From assembly GCA_945788155.1 (NCBI GenBank), contig CALZKX010000094.1:1-8323 (forward strand): a stretch of 8,323 nt of DNA, written 5' to 3'. The notes beneath the pieces were generated by a model. It was not told the origin of the DNA and made no database searches. It worked only from the letters and a program-made list of their open reading frames with translations. Source of the DNA: an uncultured Flavobacteriaceae bacterium (GTDB taxonomy: Bacteria; Bacteroidota; Bacteroidia; Flavobacteriales; Flavobacteriaceae). Position 1 is the stretch's first letter. Every line of letters begins with the position of its first letter. This document shows, one piece after another, positions 1 to 5,736 of the stretch. Position numbers and translations under genes: made by a program.

Positions 1-31
1 TGCTGTTAATATATTTTAGAAACTTTTTCAA

Positions 32-1132
32 CTAGTAGGCGTTTATATGTTCAATAACTATTTGTATGTCTTTGTTTGTCATTGTTGGGTACAAGGGCAA
101 ACTTACAACTGTTTTATGAATTTGCTCTGTAATGGGAAGGTTTAAATAAGAAAAATCCTGTAAAGCTTTTTGCTTATGAGGCGGAATTGGGTAATGGATA
201 ATGGTTTCAACATTTTTACTGTTTAAATAGTTGATAAAATTATCCCTATCCTTTACCCTAATTACAAATTGATGGAACACATGATTGTTTTTTTCAGAAA
301 AATGAGGCAACTTTATCTTGTATGATGTTATTCCAGAAGCATAAAGTTTAGCAATTTCAATTCTACGATTGTTATCGGAATCAAGAAAAGGCAACTTAAT
401 ATTCAAGAACATGGCTTGTATTTCGTCCAATCTGGAATTGTATCCTTTTACATCGTTAACATACTTTAAAACCGCACCATAATTGCCTAATTTACGAATC
501 ATATTGGCCAACTCTTGATTGTTGGTAGTCACACAACCTCCATCTCCTAAAGCACCAAGGTTTTTACTTGGGTAGAAGCTAAATCCTGCGGCATCACCAA
601 AATTTCCAGCCATTATATGATCCTCATTTTTTGCACCATGAGCTTGGGCTGCATCCTCTATTAACAGTAAATTATGCTTAATAGATATGTCTTTAATTGA
701 CTCTACCTCTGCAAGTTGCCCAAATAAATGAACCACCATAACAGCTCTGGTTTTTCTTGTAACAGCATCCTCTATTTTACTAGGAGAAAGATTAAAAGTG
801 TCTATATCTGGCTCTACCAAAACTGGCTTAAGTCCTGCATGAATTATTGCTAATATAGATGCTATATACGTGTTAGCTGGAACGATAACTTCATCATCTT
901 TTTGCAAAATACCAAGCTCTATATATGCTTTAAAAATCAATGACAATGCATCTAAACCATTTGCTGTACCTACACAATACTTAGTGCCACAATAGTTTGC
1001 AAAGTTAGATTCGAACGTTTCAACTTCTTTTCCTAAAATATATCTTCCAGAAGATAAAAATTTAGTATATGCTTCTTTATATTTTTTATCAAAACGTGCA
1101 TTAACACTATATAAATCCATAAATGGTATCAT
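32..1132 (-). CDS. DegT/DnrJ/EryC1/StrS-family sugar aminotransferase, FdtB/QdtB-like (dTDP-3-amino-3,6-dideoxyhexose forming)
   Basis: This 366-residue protein is a PLP-dependent transaminase that should convert a dTDP-3-keto-6-deoxyhexose to the 3-amino sugar (Fuc3N or Qui3N type), using glutamate, in the cytoplasm. Visible family marks are the start MIPFMDL, the phosphate-binding NGLDAL (58-63), VPANTYIAS (84-92), the cofactor-binding aspartate in EDAAQAHGA (159-167, D160), the Schiff-base lysine K190 in FYPSKNLGALGDGG, NSRLDEIQA (232-240) and IIHYPIPPHKQ (311-321). The length is normal and the gene looks intact. The GLDALSLI and YPIPPHKQ segments favour the 3-aminotransferase subgroup over 4-aminotransferases; this is from memory of family sequences, and the exact product is unproven. 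Its ATG overlaps the TGA of the upstream GNAT gene (ATGA), so the two are probably translationally coupled. The matching 3,4-ketoisomerase (FdtA/QdtA) is not in the window. Confidence 0.9.
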   Translation of the reverse strand: MIPFMDLYSVNARFDKKYKEAYTKFLSSGRYILGKEVETFESNFANYCGTKYCVGTANGLDALSLIFKAYIELGILQKDDEVIVPANTYIASILAIIHAGLKPVLVEPDIDTFNLSPSKIEDAVTRKTRAVMVVHLFGQLAEVESIKDISIKHNLLLIEDAAQAHGAKNEDHIMAGNFGDAAGFSFYPSKNLGALGDGGCVTTNNQELANMIRKLGNYGAVLKYVNDVKGYNSRLDEIQAMFLNIKLPFLDSDNNRRIEIAKLYASGITSYKIKLPHFSEKNNHVFHQFVIRVKDRDNFINYLNSKNVETIIHYPIPPHKQKALQDFSYLNLPITEQIHKTVVSLPLYPTMTNKDIQIVIEHINAY

Positions 1133-2115
1133 ATAAAAACCGAATTTAGTTCTACATGATTTTTAGTTTCAACTTTATAAAATTCGTGCACAATGGTTCT
1201 GGCACCAAAAGATTCCTTCCAAGACAATAAACCCTCGTTTATTTGCTGGCCTTGATTGACATTGGAAATGCCAAAATCAAAGTACTTTTTAGTTTTAAAT
1301 GCATCAGTAATAAGATAATCGAAAAGAACATCTAAGCTTCCTAGTTGTTGTTTATCGTTATTTGCTGAAATATATTGCACGTGTGCGACATGCTTTGTAT
1401 CAAAAATAGTTGCTCCTGCAACAATTTTATTTCCTTTTAAAACATTAAACTGTCTAATATTGTTTGGGAATTTTTTTTTGAGATAAGTTATTTCAGATAA
1501 AGAATGTACTGGAGTAGTGTGATGCCTTTCTTTAAGGTTTGGAGTTAAAATAGTATTCCAAAAATCTTCAAAATTGGTCACTTCAATGACCTTTAAACAA
1601 TTGGCTAACCCTTTTTTTAGTCCTCGTTTTCTATTTGAAGATTGCACTGCTAATTTATATTTTGCATCAATAACAGATGTTATGTCTCTTCTGGTTAATT
1701 CTGCCTTGGTTTTAAAAAGCAAATAATCCATTTCGTCACTTGGCAAGGTATGATAAATTTTAGGTAATAGCTTTATATAAAGTGTGCTAATCTTTTCTTT
1801 ATCAAGAAACTTTAAAAGTGACTTATAGGCAAACATCACATCATTAAAAGAAACATTATCCGATAGAATAAGCCCTCCATAAGTTAAGCCTTGATGTGAA
1901 TAAATTATATCTTCTTGTTTATTAGCTGGAAAAACAGCAATAAGCACTTCATCTTTAAAAACCAATAATGAGAAATCAAGAAATTTATTATTATGGTACT
2001 CGATAAAGTCACGGTAAAGTAAAAACGTGGCGTTTTTAGATTGTGCTACAAAATCATGCCATTTCTCAAAATGCTTTACTGAGTACCTAAAACAACTAAA
2101 AACACTTTTATTCAT
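1129..2115 (-). CDS. FemAB-like GNAT-family acyltransferase, probably acting on an amino sugar
   Basis: This 328-residue protein resembles the FemAB-like GNAT proteins common in Bacteroidetes surface-polysaccharide clusters. It has an N-terminal half with KNATFLLYRDFIEYH (27-41) and SHQGLTYGG (73-81), a basic NRKRGLKKG segment (161-169), and a C-terminal acetyltransferase fold with HVQYISAN (245-252) and KYFDFGISNVNQGQ (277-290). No signal peptide or membrane segment is evident. The ATG at 2115 is preferred over a TTG at 2145 because a related relic at 5448-5609 aligns without gaps from exactly this methionine. The 3' end overlaps the aminotransferase start by 4 bp. With that neighbour, N-acylation of the 3-amino sugar is the likeliest role, although the usual enzymes for that step (FdtC/QdtC) are hexapeptide-repeat proteins. 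Residues 19-52 lie in a 103-bp block repeated upstream, so the gene may be a recombinant. The family call is fairly secure; the substrate is inference. Confidence 0.8.
   Translation of the reverse strand: MNKSVFSCFRYSVKHFEKWHDFVAQSKNATFLLYRDFIEYHNNKFLDFSLLVFKDEVLIAVFPANKQEDIIYSHQGLTYGGLILSDNVSFNDVMFAYKSLLKFLDKEKISTLYIKLLPKIYHTLPSDEMDYLLFKTKAELTRRDITSVIDAKYKLAVQSSNRKRGLKKGLANCLKVIEVTNFEDFWNTILTPNLKERHHTTPVHSLSEITYLKKKFPNNIRQFNVLKGNKIVAGATIFDTKHVAHVQYISANNDKQQLGSLDVLFDYLITDAFKTKKYFDFGISNVNQGQQINEGLLSWKESFGARTIVHEFYKVETKNHVELNSVFI
1959..2061 (-). repeat. 103-bp direct repeat, copy B (codons 19-52 of intact GNAT gene)
   Basis: This is the partner of the block at 5453-5555. It encodes residues 19-52 of the intact GNAT protein, beginning at the tryptophan of KWHDFVAQ and ending at SLLV. 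Both mismatches to the other copy change the amino acid, so the block is not under obviously tighter constraint than its neighbours; a recent shared origin explains the identity better than selection. Confidence 0.95.
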
Positions 2116-2159
2116 TTTGTATTCTATTTTGTTATTTAAATACAATTCTTAAATTATAA

Positions 2160-2753
2160 TTATTTAATTGAGTTCATATATCCCTTGTTTGAAAACTCTA
2201 TAAGCTCTTTATCTCCTATACTATTCCCAAATGAAATGAGTTTATAGGATTCCCTATTTGGAAACATTTCCAAAATCCTATGTACTTTTTCTTCCCCTTT
2301 ACAGTTTTTTGAATTGAAACGTCCAGTTAAAATGTTTTGATTATTCCTTTCAATTTTTGTAGCAATAACTATATCAATTCCTTTTTTACTTGCCCAAGGC
2401 TGAATCCAATTTTCAATTGAAGCACTAACAATCATTATTTTATAATTAGGTTTTTTAAACCCATTAATTGTTTTTATTGCTTCTTTTTTTAAAACCTTAT
2501 CTATTACACTAGAAAAACTCTCACACTTTATATTAAATTCCCTAAGCGACATACCCTTAAAAAAATGATTAAACATTCTTTCTTTTGCAATATCTATATT
2601 AATTATCTTTAATTGAATAGACATCCAAATAAAAAATAAGAAAGGAAGGTTTAAAAAGAATATCGCTTTGCCTTTGCTAAATTTAATAAACTCAATAAAA
2701 GAATCCTTCTTTGTCAGTGTTCCATCAAAATCAAAAGCAACAATAGTTTTCAA
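2160..2753 (-). CDS. HAD-superfamily subfamily IB phosphatase
   Basis: This 197-residue hydrolase shows all four HAD motifs: motif I DFDGTLT (8-14; nucleophile D8 and acid D10), motif II serine in IVSAS (S110), motif III lysine in KGEEKV (K156), and motif IV FGNSIGDKE (acidic D181). The hydrophobic, basic cap region (about 30-60), with FFLNLPFLFFIWM, may touch the membrane. The start is TTG at 2753, because there is no nearby ATG and motif I must sit a few residues from the N terminus. Only 7 bp separate it from the upstream membrane-protein gene. HAD-IB proteins like this are often encoded next to, or fused with, UbiA-type phosphoribosyltransferases. A role in dephosphorylating polyprenyl-phosphoryl-5-phosphoribose is therefore plausible; mycobacteria assign this step to a PAP2-type protein, so this is inference. 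A SerB-like phosphoserine phosphatase is a less likely alternative. Confidence 0.85.
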   Translation of the reverse strand: MKTIVAFDFDGTLTKKDSFIEFIKFSKGKAIFFLNLPFLFFIWMSIQLKIINIDIAKERMFNHFFKGMSLREFNIKCESFSSVIDKVLKKEAIKTINGFKKPNYKIMIVSASIENWIQPWASKKGIDIVIATKIERNNQNILTGRFNSKNCKGEEKVHRILEMFPNRESYKLISFGNSIGDKELIEFSNKGYMNSIK

Positions 2754-2760
2754 AATTATA

Positions 2761-4527
2761 TTAGTTTGGGTTAGCTTTTAAAATGTCAAAATAATCATTA
2801 CTCCAAACAACTATATAATTATTTCTTTCAAGAAAAGAATTCAATGCTTTTACTCTTCCTCTTTTATAATTGTAGTTTTCTTCTTTTGTTTCGTCTAAAT
2901 AATTATTTATTGGTTCTGAAAAATTACCTTTAGTTTCAAATTTTTGTAAAACAACAACTGGTAATACCTCAATTTCTTGTTCAGCTTCTTTAAGTTTCCT
3001 CTCAAAGGTAAAACTATCATAAACCCAAACCCAAGAATTTCTCATATAAGGTTTTGTTTTGGTTAAATAGTTTACCATAGGAATATTATCATATGCTAAA
3101 AGGTAATTATCTTCTTCAACAAAATTATGTAACACAGCTAGTAAATCATTAATAATATTTGCTCGCTTTTCTGTTGTGTAGACATTGGCTAAATTGTTAT
3201 TTATAGCAAACACTTTATTAATTCTACTACCTCTATCAAAATAACTATTGTTTCCAATTTTATAAAACTTAGTAATAAAAAATGCAAAGACAAAAATAAT
3301 GACTACCTGCTTAATTACGTTTTGACTTATTGAGATATTATTTAAAGAATTAAAACTATGCCAGCTTATTTTTACTTCCTTAATGTTATGCATATACCAA
3401 AAAAAGAGAGGTATTGAAAACCATAAACTGACATAACCAGCATTATGTATCCCATAATCGCTTCCAAAAGGCAAAAGCACCATGAATATTAATGCCAAAA
3501 AGGCTAATAATTTTAAATGTATGGTTAATGTCTTATTTAAAATAATGCCAAAAACACCAAAAAAGCCTAATGCATAAAGCACATTTATATTTTGGGTGTA
3601 AACTATGTAAGAAAACATCAAAAAAGTAAATGCCTGCAAACCAAACTTAAAAAATTTAGATTTTTCTAAGTACTTATTAAAAAACGAATACAATAAAAAA
3701 ATTATAATTAACTTTAAACTGATTAATACGATTCCAGCGTACTCAGCTTTATAAACCTGCAACAACCTAATGATATTGTGGTTACTATCTTCTGCTCTTC
3801 CTTTATCAATAATTCCTAAAACTGAGTTTTTCATGATATCTAAATGACCGAAAAACCATAACAAAATATAAATGATTACGAAGCCTAATATGGCACCAAT
3901 AAAATAATACAATACATTTCTTAAACAGCTTTTAAAACTATTGCTTTTCTTATCTAAAATAAACTGAGCTGGAAAAACAAGAACAAAACTAAATAGCAAA
4001 ATATTAGGAAGCCTAGCAAAAACATTTGCCGCTGTTATTAATCCTGCTAAAAGTATTAGTTTCAATTGGTTCTTTTTTAAACCAGATATTAATAACCAAA
4101 TAACAATTACGGCTAAAAAACTAGATAAGTGATTATAGTAAAAAGCCAACAATGCAAAATCATTAATAAAAAAGATCATTGTTAAGCTTAAAAGCGCTAC
4201 TTCTTTTTTTAAGAATTGTTTTAAAATAGTATAAGAAATTAGTAATGTTGCTAAATTTATTAAAAGTGCTAATAGCCTAAAAGATAGAACACCTCCATTA
4301 GGGAATAACTCATACCAAAAACCCCCTACAATTCCGGTAAGCCAAAAAGCAAAATTATACTCAACAGATTGAGGATTATTAAAAATTTGCTGATAAAAAG
4401 AAAGATACCAGCCTTCGTCACAAACATCAAATCCTTGAAAAGCTAACACCGTAAAAACACAGAGCAAAAATCCTAATATTAATGGAAGGTTAGTTATTGA
4501 CTTTAGTTGTTCTAGATAATTACCCAT
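2761..4527 (-). CDS. Polytopic membrane protein, GT-C-like glycosyltransferase with C-terminal periplasmic domain
   Basis: This 588-residue protein has an N-terminal hydrophobic helix (about 14-33), then a first extracytoplasmic loop with an acidic GFDVCDEGWYL motif (32-42; D34, D37, E38), then roughly ten further hydrophobic segments to about residue 425. A hydrophilic tail of about 150 residues contains LLAYDNIPMVNYLTKTKP and VWVYDSF. An acidic first loop, many helices and a soluble C-terminal domain are the layout of GT-C glycosyltransferases, which use polyprenyl-phosphate sugars on the outer face of the inner membrane. No specific family is recognised. The ATG at 4527 is preferred to a TTG at 4554 because it lies just after the UbiA stop (TAG at 4532-4534), leaving a 4-base gap with AGAGG nearby, whereas TTG would force a 23-bp overlap. 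It sits between the UbiA enzyme and the HAD phosphatase, so it may use the lipid-linked pentose they make (inference). Confidence 0.75.
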   Translation of the reverse strand: MGNYLEQLKSITNLPLILGFLLCVFTVLAFQGFDVCDEGWYLSFYQQIFNNPQSVEYNFAFWLTGIVGGFWYELFPNGGVLSFRLLALLINLATLLISYTILKQFLKKEVALLSLTMIFFINDFALLAFYYNHLSSFLAVIVIWLLISGLKKNQLKLILLAGLITAANVFARLPNILLFSFVLVFPAQFILDKKSNSFKSCLRNVLYYFIGAILGFVIIYILLWFFGHLDIMKNSVLGIIDKGRAEDSNHNIIRLLQVYKAEYAGIVLISLKLIIIFLLYSFFNKYLEKSKFFKFGLQAFTFLMFSYIVYTQNINVLYALGFFGVFGIILNKTLTIHLKLLAFLALIFMVLLPFGSDYGIHNAGYVSLWFSIPLFFWYMHNIKEVKISWHSFNSLNNISISQNVIKQVVIIFVFAFFITKFYKIGNNSYFDRGSRINKVFAINNNLANVYTTEKRANIINDLLAVLHNFVEEDNYLLAYDNIPMVNYLTKTKPYMRNSWVWVYDSFTFERKLKEAEQEIEVLPVVVLQKFETKGNFSEPINNYLDETKEENYNYKRGRVKALNSFLERNNYIVVWSNDYFDILKANPN

Positions 4528-4531
4528 GCCT

Positions 4532-5335
4532 CTAAAAATAAATAAAAAAACCAAAGCATAAAATCCATGCTATTATTATTAATTGAAGTAAATTATCATT
4601 CCATAATATTTTAGTAGGATTAGCAGAATTAGACCTTTTTAATATAAGTACAAAATATCTTATCATTCCTAGTATTACAAAAATAGAAGTAATAAAAACA
4701 TAGTTACTTTCATAATTTATAATGGCGTTAATTGAAAAACTATAAATAATGTAAAGAATAACAATTATTACCGCATTTATTTTTAAAATCAGATCTATCG
4801 ATTTAATATTATAAAATTCAATGTTTTCTCTAACTAGAGCATTTGTTTCAATAAAAAGCAATATTTCATCCCTTCTTTTTCCTAGGGTAAGGAATATGGC
4901 TAAAAGAAAGACCATAAGTAAAATCCAATTGGTTATAGGAGTTTCAGTTGCAATTCCTCCTGCCAAAACTCTTAAAACAAATCCTAAACTTATAATTAAT
5001 ATATCTAAAAAAACAAACTTCTTTAGCACAAGTGAATAAAAAATATTTAAGATAAAATAAACTAGTAAAACAGAAACATACTCAAAACCTATAAGAAAAT
5101 AACCCACAGCTATTCCAATAAGAAAAAAAGCAATCAGGATTTTTTTTGCATAGACTACAGTAACAGCTCCTCTAGCTAATGGTCTTTTTTTTTTGTCAAA
5201 ATGCTTTTTATCAAATTCGACATCAACAATATCGTTAAAACAATAAATTGAGCTAGATATAAACGAAAAAGAAATGAATGCCAGTAAACCTAATATAATA
5301 GCTTCTGTAGAATAAAATTGCTTATTAAAAAACAT
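4532..5335 (-). CDS. UbiA-superfamily polyprenyl-phosphate phosphoribosyltransferase (DPPR-synthase-like)
   Basis: This integral membrane enzyme should transfer 5-phosphoribose from PRPP to polyprenyl phosphate, like mycobacterial Rv3806c. The first aspartate-rich motif is NDIVDVEFD (34-42 from the ATG at 5335), followed by HFDKKKRPLARG. The second motif is YSLVLKKFVFLD (100-111). Then come GFVLRVLAGGIA (118-129), TPITNW (132-137), LGKRRDE (151-157) and the C-terminal NPTKILWNDNLLQ (239-251), all characteristic of this subgroup rather than of ubiquinone, menaquinone or heme prenyltransferases. Eight or nine hydrophobic segments are visible. The 267 residues from the first ATG are short for the family. 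In-frame codons upstream to 5407 encode the missing conserved N terminus, giving about 291 residues, but no standard start codon is present there (see the entry for 5336-5407). The stop lies 4 bases before the next gene. The family call is firm; the sugar specificity is inferred from homology. Confidence 0.85.
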   Translation of the reverse strand: MFFNKQFYSTEAIILGLLAFISFSFISSSIYCFNDIVDVEFDKKHFDKKKRPLARGAVTVVYAKKILIAFFLIGIAVGYFLIGFEYVSVLLVYFILNIFYSLVLKKFVFLDILIISLGFVLRVLAGGIATETPITNWILLMVFLLAIFLTLGKRRDEILLFIETNALVRENIEFYNIKSIDLILKINAVIIVILYIIYSFSINAIINYESNYVFITSIFVILGMIRYFVLILKRSNSANPTKILWNDNLLQLIIIAWILCFGFFIYF

Positions 5336-5407
5336 GGGTAAAAAAACAAATAAGTTTTTTATCCAATGTCTAACTCTAATAATTTGAAAAAAATCTTTAG
5401 ATATAAT
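5336..5407 (-). other. Unannotated N-terminal coding extension of the UbiA gene, lacking a standard start codon
   Basis: Reading upstream of the ATG at 5335 in the same frame gives 24 sense codons (5407 to 5336) before a TAA at 5411-5413, with one GAA codon between. The translation includes RVRHWIKNLFVFLP running straight into the ATG. That is the conserved N-terminal motif of polyprenyl-phosphate phosphoribosyltransferases (family pattern roughly R-x-x-W-I-K-N-x-F-V-F-x-P), so this stretch is or was coding. No ATG, GTG or TTG occurs in it. The candidate initiation codons are ATT (5405-5407) or ATA (5402-5404), which would place the N terminus where the family normally begins. Either a rare ATT or ATA start is used, or the start codon has been lost and translation begins at the internal ATG. 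A TTG ACC TAA just upstream (5411-5419) leaves a nonsense mutation as a third option. Confidence 0.8.
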
Positions 5408-5439
5408 TTCTTAGGTCAATTTTGTTTATGTGGAAAGAT

Positions 5440-5456
5440 ACTATTTTTTAATAAAC
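5440..5456. repeat. 17-bp exact repeat, copy 1 (at the GNAT relic edge)
   Basis: The sequence ACTATTTTTTAATAAAC here is identical to 8306-8322 and in the same orientation. It spans the left edge of the 103-bp repeat: its last four bases fall inside that block. In AT-rich DNA a 17-base match can arise by chance, but its position at the recombination boundary makes it notable. Confidence 0.5.
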
Positions 5457-5609
5457 CAATAATGAGAAATCAAGAAATTTATTATTATGGTACTCGATAA
5501 AGTCACGGTAAAATAATAACGTGGCGTTTTTAGATTGTGCTACAAAATCATGCCAAAACGATTTATGATGTTTACTGTATTTTTCTACTGAAAAAATAGC
5601 TATAACAAT
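5448..5609 (-). pseudogene. Truncated relic of a FemAB-like GNAT acyltransferase gene
   Basis: On the minus strand, codons 5609 to 5451 encode 53 residues and end at a TAA (5448-5450). They align without gaps to the first 53 residues of the intact GNAT protein at 1129-2115. The first 18 residues are diverged (5 identical: F6, S7, Y11, S12 and H15). Residues 19-52 are almost identical, with two changes around position 31-33 (FLL to LLF). Residue 1, the methionine in the intact gene, is ATT here and is preceded by a TAA (5610-5612), so no usual start exists. The frame stops at a TAA only one codon past the homologous block, and more than 80% of a full-length gene is missing. It is a broken gene or recombination scar, not a functional small protein. 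The mosaic pattern indicates that two different GNAT alleles are involved. Confidence 0.85.
5453..5555 (-). repeat. 103-bp direct repeat, copy A (inside GNAT relic)
   Basis: Bases 5453-5555 match 1959-2061 at a constant offset of 3494 with no gaps and only two mismatches (5513 versus 2019, and 5517 versus 2023), or 101 of 103 identical. Similarity falls sharply at both edges: outside the block the flanks share only weak protein-level similarity on one side and none on the other. The copies are in the same orientation and bracket the UbiA, GT-C-like and HAD genes. Confidence 0.95.
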
Positions 5610-5646
5610 TTATTTATTATAGTTTGAAAATACTAATTTTCTATCT

Positions 5647-5676
5647 AAAACCTTTTAACTATTCTGAAAAGGTCTT
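5647..5676. terminator. Possible stem-loop terminator downstream of the GT2 gene
   Basis: The arms AAAACCTTTT (5647-5656) and AAAAGGTCTT (5667-5676) can form a 10-bp stem with one G-U pair on the minus-strand RNA and a 10-base loop. It lies about 60 bases after the stop codon of the GT2 gene. On the minus strand the stem ends in four T and is followed by AGATAG, so the U-tract is poor; on the plus strand it is followed by TTATAAT. The stem is mostly A-T pairs in AT-rich DNA, so this is tentative. If active, it would separate the upstream two genes from the rest. Confidence 0.3.
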
Positions 5677-5736
5677 TTATAATCATTGGCGTTAATCAAG
5701 TCTTCCTTCTATAATTATAAATTATGCTACCAAAAT

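Noticed and set aside
2117..2145. 7-bp inverted repeat TTGTATT/AATACAA just upstream of the GNAT ATG
   Set aside because: The stem is short and almost all A-T with a 15-base loop. It is too weak to call a regulatory hairpin.
2116..2145. TTG at 2145 as the start of the GNAT gene (10 extra residues)
   Set aside because: Ungapped homology with the relic begins at the ATG at 2115, and the relic has a stop codon immediately before that point.
4528..4554. TTG at 4554 as the start of the GT-C-like gene
   Set aside because: It would overlap the UbiA 3' end by 23 bp, while an ATG lies immediately after the UbiA stop and the extra residues add no conserved feature.
4821..5039. 72-codon plus-strand open frame
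   Set aside because: It lies entirely antisense to the well-conserved UbiA gene, including the GKRRDE region, and has no recognisable product.
5448..5609. Functional small protein or CRISPR/att-like element in the 5336-5736 gap
   Set aside because: The open frame has no usual start and is plainly a fragment of a GNAT gene. No repeat-spacer pattern, tRNA or integrase is present.
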